Below are positions 62,308 through 64,000 of a stretch of 64,000 bases of DNA, one piece after another. The stretch is from CBDEGU01 sp965238045 (GTDB lineage: Bacteria; Acidobacteriota; Terriglobia; Bryobacterales; UBA6623): NCBI GenBank assembly GCA_965238045.1, contig CBDEGU010000010.1, positions 687,379-751,378 on the forward strand, written 5' to 3'. The notes beneath the pieces are model-generated. The model was not told the DNA's origin, did no database searches, and was given only the letters and a program-made list of their open reading frames with translations. The stretch's first letter is position 1. Each line of letters begins with the position of its first letter. A program made the translations under genes and the position numbers.

Positions 62308-63183
62308 ATGACCAAGCTACGTCAGAAGATGATCCAAGACCTGCGGCTGCGCAGCTATTCGCCGCAGACGATTCGGAGTTATACCAAGGCCGTCGAGGAT
62401 CTCGCCCGCTACTTCGGCAAGTCGCCGGAGCAACTGGGCCCGAAGCAGATTCGCGAGTATCAGCTTGACTTGATCGAGCGGCGTAAGCTGGCCGGTGCGA
62501 CGTTCGGGGTGCGCACGGCGGGGCTGAAGTTCTTCTACAGCCAGACACTCGAGCGACCCTGGGTTGTCGAACGCATCGCACGGCCCAAGGTCCGGCGTCG
62601 CCTACCGGTCGTGCTGAGCCGTGAAGAAGTGACGGCGCTGTTGGACGCCGCGGTGAATCTGAAGCATCGCGCGATCCTCGCGACGCTCTACGGAGCCGGG
62701 TTGCGTCTCGACGAAGTGTTGCAACTCGAAGCGGGGGACATTGACTCGCAGCGGATGGTGATCCTGGTGCGCCGCGGCAAAGGAGAGAAGCCACGCCAGG
62801 TGATGTTGTCTCCCAAGCTACTGGAGTTGCTGCGTCTGTACTGGCGCTGGGCGAAGCCGAACGAGTTGCTGTTTCCCGGCCGTATCCACGGCGCCCAGCT
62901 GCGGCCCTCGGGGGTACGGCAGATCTGCCAAAAGCTTGGTCGCCAGGCAGGCATCCGCAAACCGGTGAGCCCGCACGTGCTGCGGCATTCCTTTGCCACG
63001 CACTTGCTGGAAGCGGGGACGGATCTGCGCACCATCCAGGTCTTGCTGGGGCACGTCAGTCTCAAGACGACGGCGCGCTATCTGCATGTCTCGGAATTGC
63101 GCCTGCGCACGACGCAGAGCCCACTCGAAGCACTCGAGATTCGCGAAGCGCTCACCGACGACGGGGACCGGCGCCGGCGATGA
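62308..63183 (+). CDS. Tyrosine recombinase (XerC/D-like) of the IS91-type element
   Basis: A 291-residue integrase. The N-terminal SAM-like DNA-binding domain is RSYSPQTIRSYTKAVEDLAR. Catalytic residues can be placed as Arg in LYGAGLRLDEVLQLEAGDID, His-x-x-Arg in HVLRHSFATHLLEAG, His in VLLGHVSLKTTARYLHVS, and Tyr in the same segment (ARYLH). AGGAGG seven bases upstream fixes the ATG. It lacks the extra helix typical of integron integrases, so it is unlikely to serve the attC-like sites at 54-58 kb. Confidence 0.9.
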   Translation: MTKLRQKMIQDLRLRSYSPQTIRSYTKAVEDLARYFGKSPEQLGPKQIREYQLDLIERRKLAGATFGVRTAGLKFFYSQTLERPWVVERIARPKVRRRLPVVLSREEVTALLDAAVNLKHRAILATLYGAGLRLDEVLQLEAGDIDSQRMVILVRRGKGEKPRQVMLSPKLLELLRLYWRWAKPNELLFPGRIHGAQLRPSGVRQICQKLGRQAGIRKPVSPHVLRHSFATHLLEAGTDLRTIQVLLGHVSLKTTARYLHVSELRLRTTQSPLEALEIREALTDDGDRRRR

Positions 63184-64000
63184 GCCGGCATCGGCTGGAA
63201 GTGGCCGATGTCATTCGCCAACACGAAGGGGAGTTGCTCGAGCGCTGGGGACACCGCCTCTCCGCTCGTCAACGCAAGGCCCTTCGCGACATCGGTTCGT
63301 GTCGCAGCGCCGCCCAGGGCGCTCACATCGAACAGTGCGATTCTTGCTCGCAGGAACGGATCGCGTACAACTCGTGCTCGAACCGGCACTGTCCGAAGTG
63401 CCAGTCGGCGGCGCGTGACCGCTGGCTGGGGGCACGGGCGCAGGAACTACTTCCGGTGCACTACTGCCATGTTGTGTTCACCGTGCCAGGGGCCCTGGCA
63501 ATGTTGGCCCTCCAGAATCAGCGACTCTTCTACCGTCTGCTGTTCGAGGCGGCCTCTCAAAGCTTGCAACAACTCGCTCGCGACCCCAAGCGTTTGGGCG
63601 CCCAGATCGGCTTCTTCGCCGTATTGCATACCTGGAACCAGATACTGCTGCCTCATCCGCACCTGCACTGCGTCGTACCGGCGGGAGGAATGGCGCTCGA
63701 CGGCAGCCGATGGATCCGCTGCCGCAAGAAGTTTTTCCTGCCCGTACGGCCTCTGAGCCGCTTGTTTCGCGGCAAGCTCTTAGACGGTTTGCGGCGGGCG
63801 TTCGAACACGGCGAGCTGGAACTCGACCGGCAGCTGGCCCCGCTGACGAAGCCCGAACGTTTTCACTCTTGGCTGCGAGAACTGAGAACAACCGAGTGGG
63901 TGGTCTACCTCAAGCCGCCCATGGCCGGACCCGAACAAGTGCTCAAGTATCTGGCTCGTTATACCCATCGCGTCGCCATCTCCAACGGTCGCTTGCGGTC
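63180..64000 (+). CDS. IS91-family Y2 transposase, 3' end outside window
   Basis: About 273 residues are visible. The N-terminal zinc-finger region contains CDSCSQERIAYNSCSNRHCP followed by KCQ. The HUH motif is LLPHPHLHCVVPAGG, and the paired-tyrosine region is VLKYLARYTHRVAISNGRL close to the window edge. This is the rolling-circle transposase of IS91/ISCR-like elements. It starts at an ATG overlapping the recombinase stop, so the two proteins are translationally coupled. Confidence 0.92.
   Translation, partial: MSRHRLEVADVIRQHEGELLERWGHRLSARQRKALRDIGSCRSAAQGAHIEQCDSCSQERIAYNSCSNRHCPKCQSAARDRWLGARAQELLPVHYCHVVFTVPGALAMLALQNQRLFYRLLFEAASQSLQQLARDPKRLGAQIGFFAVLHTWNQILLPHPHLHCVVPAGGMALDGSRWIRCRKKFFLPVRPLSRLFRGKLLDGLRRAFEHGELELDRQLAPLTKPERFHSWLRELRTTEWVVYLKPPMAGPEQVLKYLARYTHRVAISNGRLR

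Larger units (their letters stand above)
62308..64000 (+). mobile_element. IS91-type element with associated tyrosine recombinase, 3' end outside window
   Basis: A tyrosine recombinase gene overlaps an IS91-family Y2 transposase gene by four bases (ATGA). This pairing is known for a branch of IS91-like rolling-circle elements. The left terminus is not recognised, and the element continues beyond 64,000. Confidence 0.75.

Noticed and set aside
62308..63183. The tyrosine recombinase as an integron integrase serving the attC-like sites
   Set aside because: It overlaps an IS91 transposase gene, has XerC/D-like spacing without the extra integrase helix, and lies 4.6 kb beyond the sites with host genes in between.

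Overview
The window looks like chromosomal DNA of an Acidobacteriota bacterium, probably a Bryobacterales or Solibacter-like lineage. The basis is gene content and gene style, not a database search. The DNA is GC-rich and carries a long Oar-like TonB-dependent receptor with a carboxypeptidase-regulatory N-terminus, two large PQQ-type quinoprotein dehydrogenases, a BamB-like quinoprotein propeller, a five-heme cytochrome, several Tat-exported Gfo/Idh/MocA oxidoreductases and sialidase-like propellers. All of these suit a polymer- and sugar-degrading soil heterotroph.

Positions 1-33,600 are mostly ordinary host chromosome. They hold a partial membrane-anchored propeller, a GH33-like sialidase lipoprotein, a BtuF-like binding protein, ribosomal protein L28 with a visible promoter, a GT39-like membrane protein, a histone-deacetylase-like amidohydrolase and a cytochrome-quinoprotein fusion. 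A CBM9-like protein, two Gfo/Idh/MocA proteins, a HAD phosphatase, a TonB receptor with two frameshifts, a second quinoprotein followed by a pentaheme cytochrome, an MBL hydrolase divergent from an Ldh-type dehydrogenase, tRNA-Asp, a DUF1015 protein and a LysR regulator follow. Decay is limited to an IS256-type transposase stub, a group II intron 3' fragment cut at its YADD box, and arrays of hairpin and TTCGAGG repeats.

Positions 33,700-59,850 are an insertion-riddled accessory region. I find six copies of one IS1595-family element (1,037 bp, one shortened to 990 bp). They all have the same orientation and all have perfect 8-bp target duplications. Two copies of a 1,448-bp IS256-family element also have perfect 8-bp duplications. 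Three copies of a 114- to 130-bp MITE-like element and three IS1380 remnants complete the set. Removing the insertions in silico restores broken genes exactly in frame. One is a secreted matrixin-like protein, cut at codon 9. Another is a 740-residue protein joining a caspase-like protease, a Ser/Thr protein kinase and an unrecognised C-terminal domain, cut twice. Nearby lie a RAYT transposase gene truncated by TTCGAGG repeats, two small zinc-finger proteins, a PIN-like protein and a PD-(D/E)XK nuclease. The last two sit among attC-like and GTTAGGC core sites that hint at a gene-cassette array. This island is the best candidate for an undescribed conflict or defence locus, now inactivated by insertion sequences.

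Positions 58,100-64,000 return to host genes (a D-2-hydroxyacid dehydrogenase and a Tat-exported propeller). They are followed by an IS-derived inverted-repeat remnant and the start of an IS91-type element, in which a tyrosine recombinase gene overlaps a Y2 transposase gene that runs off the window.
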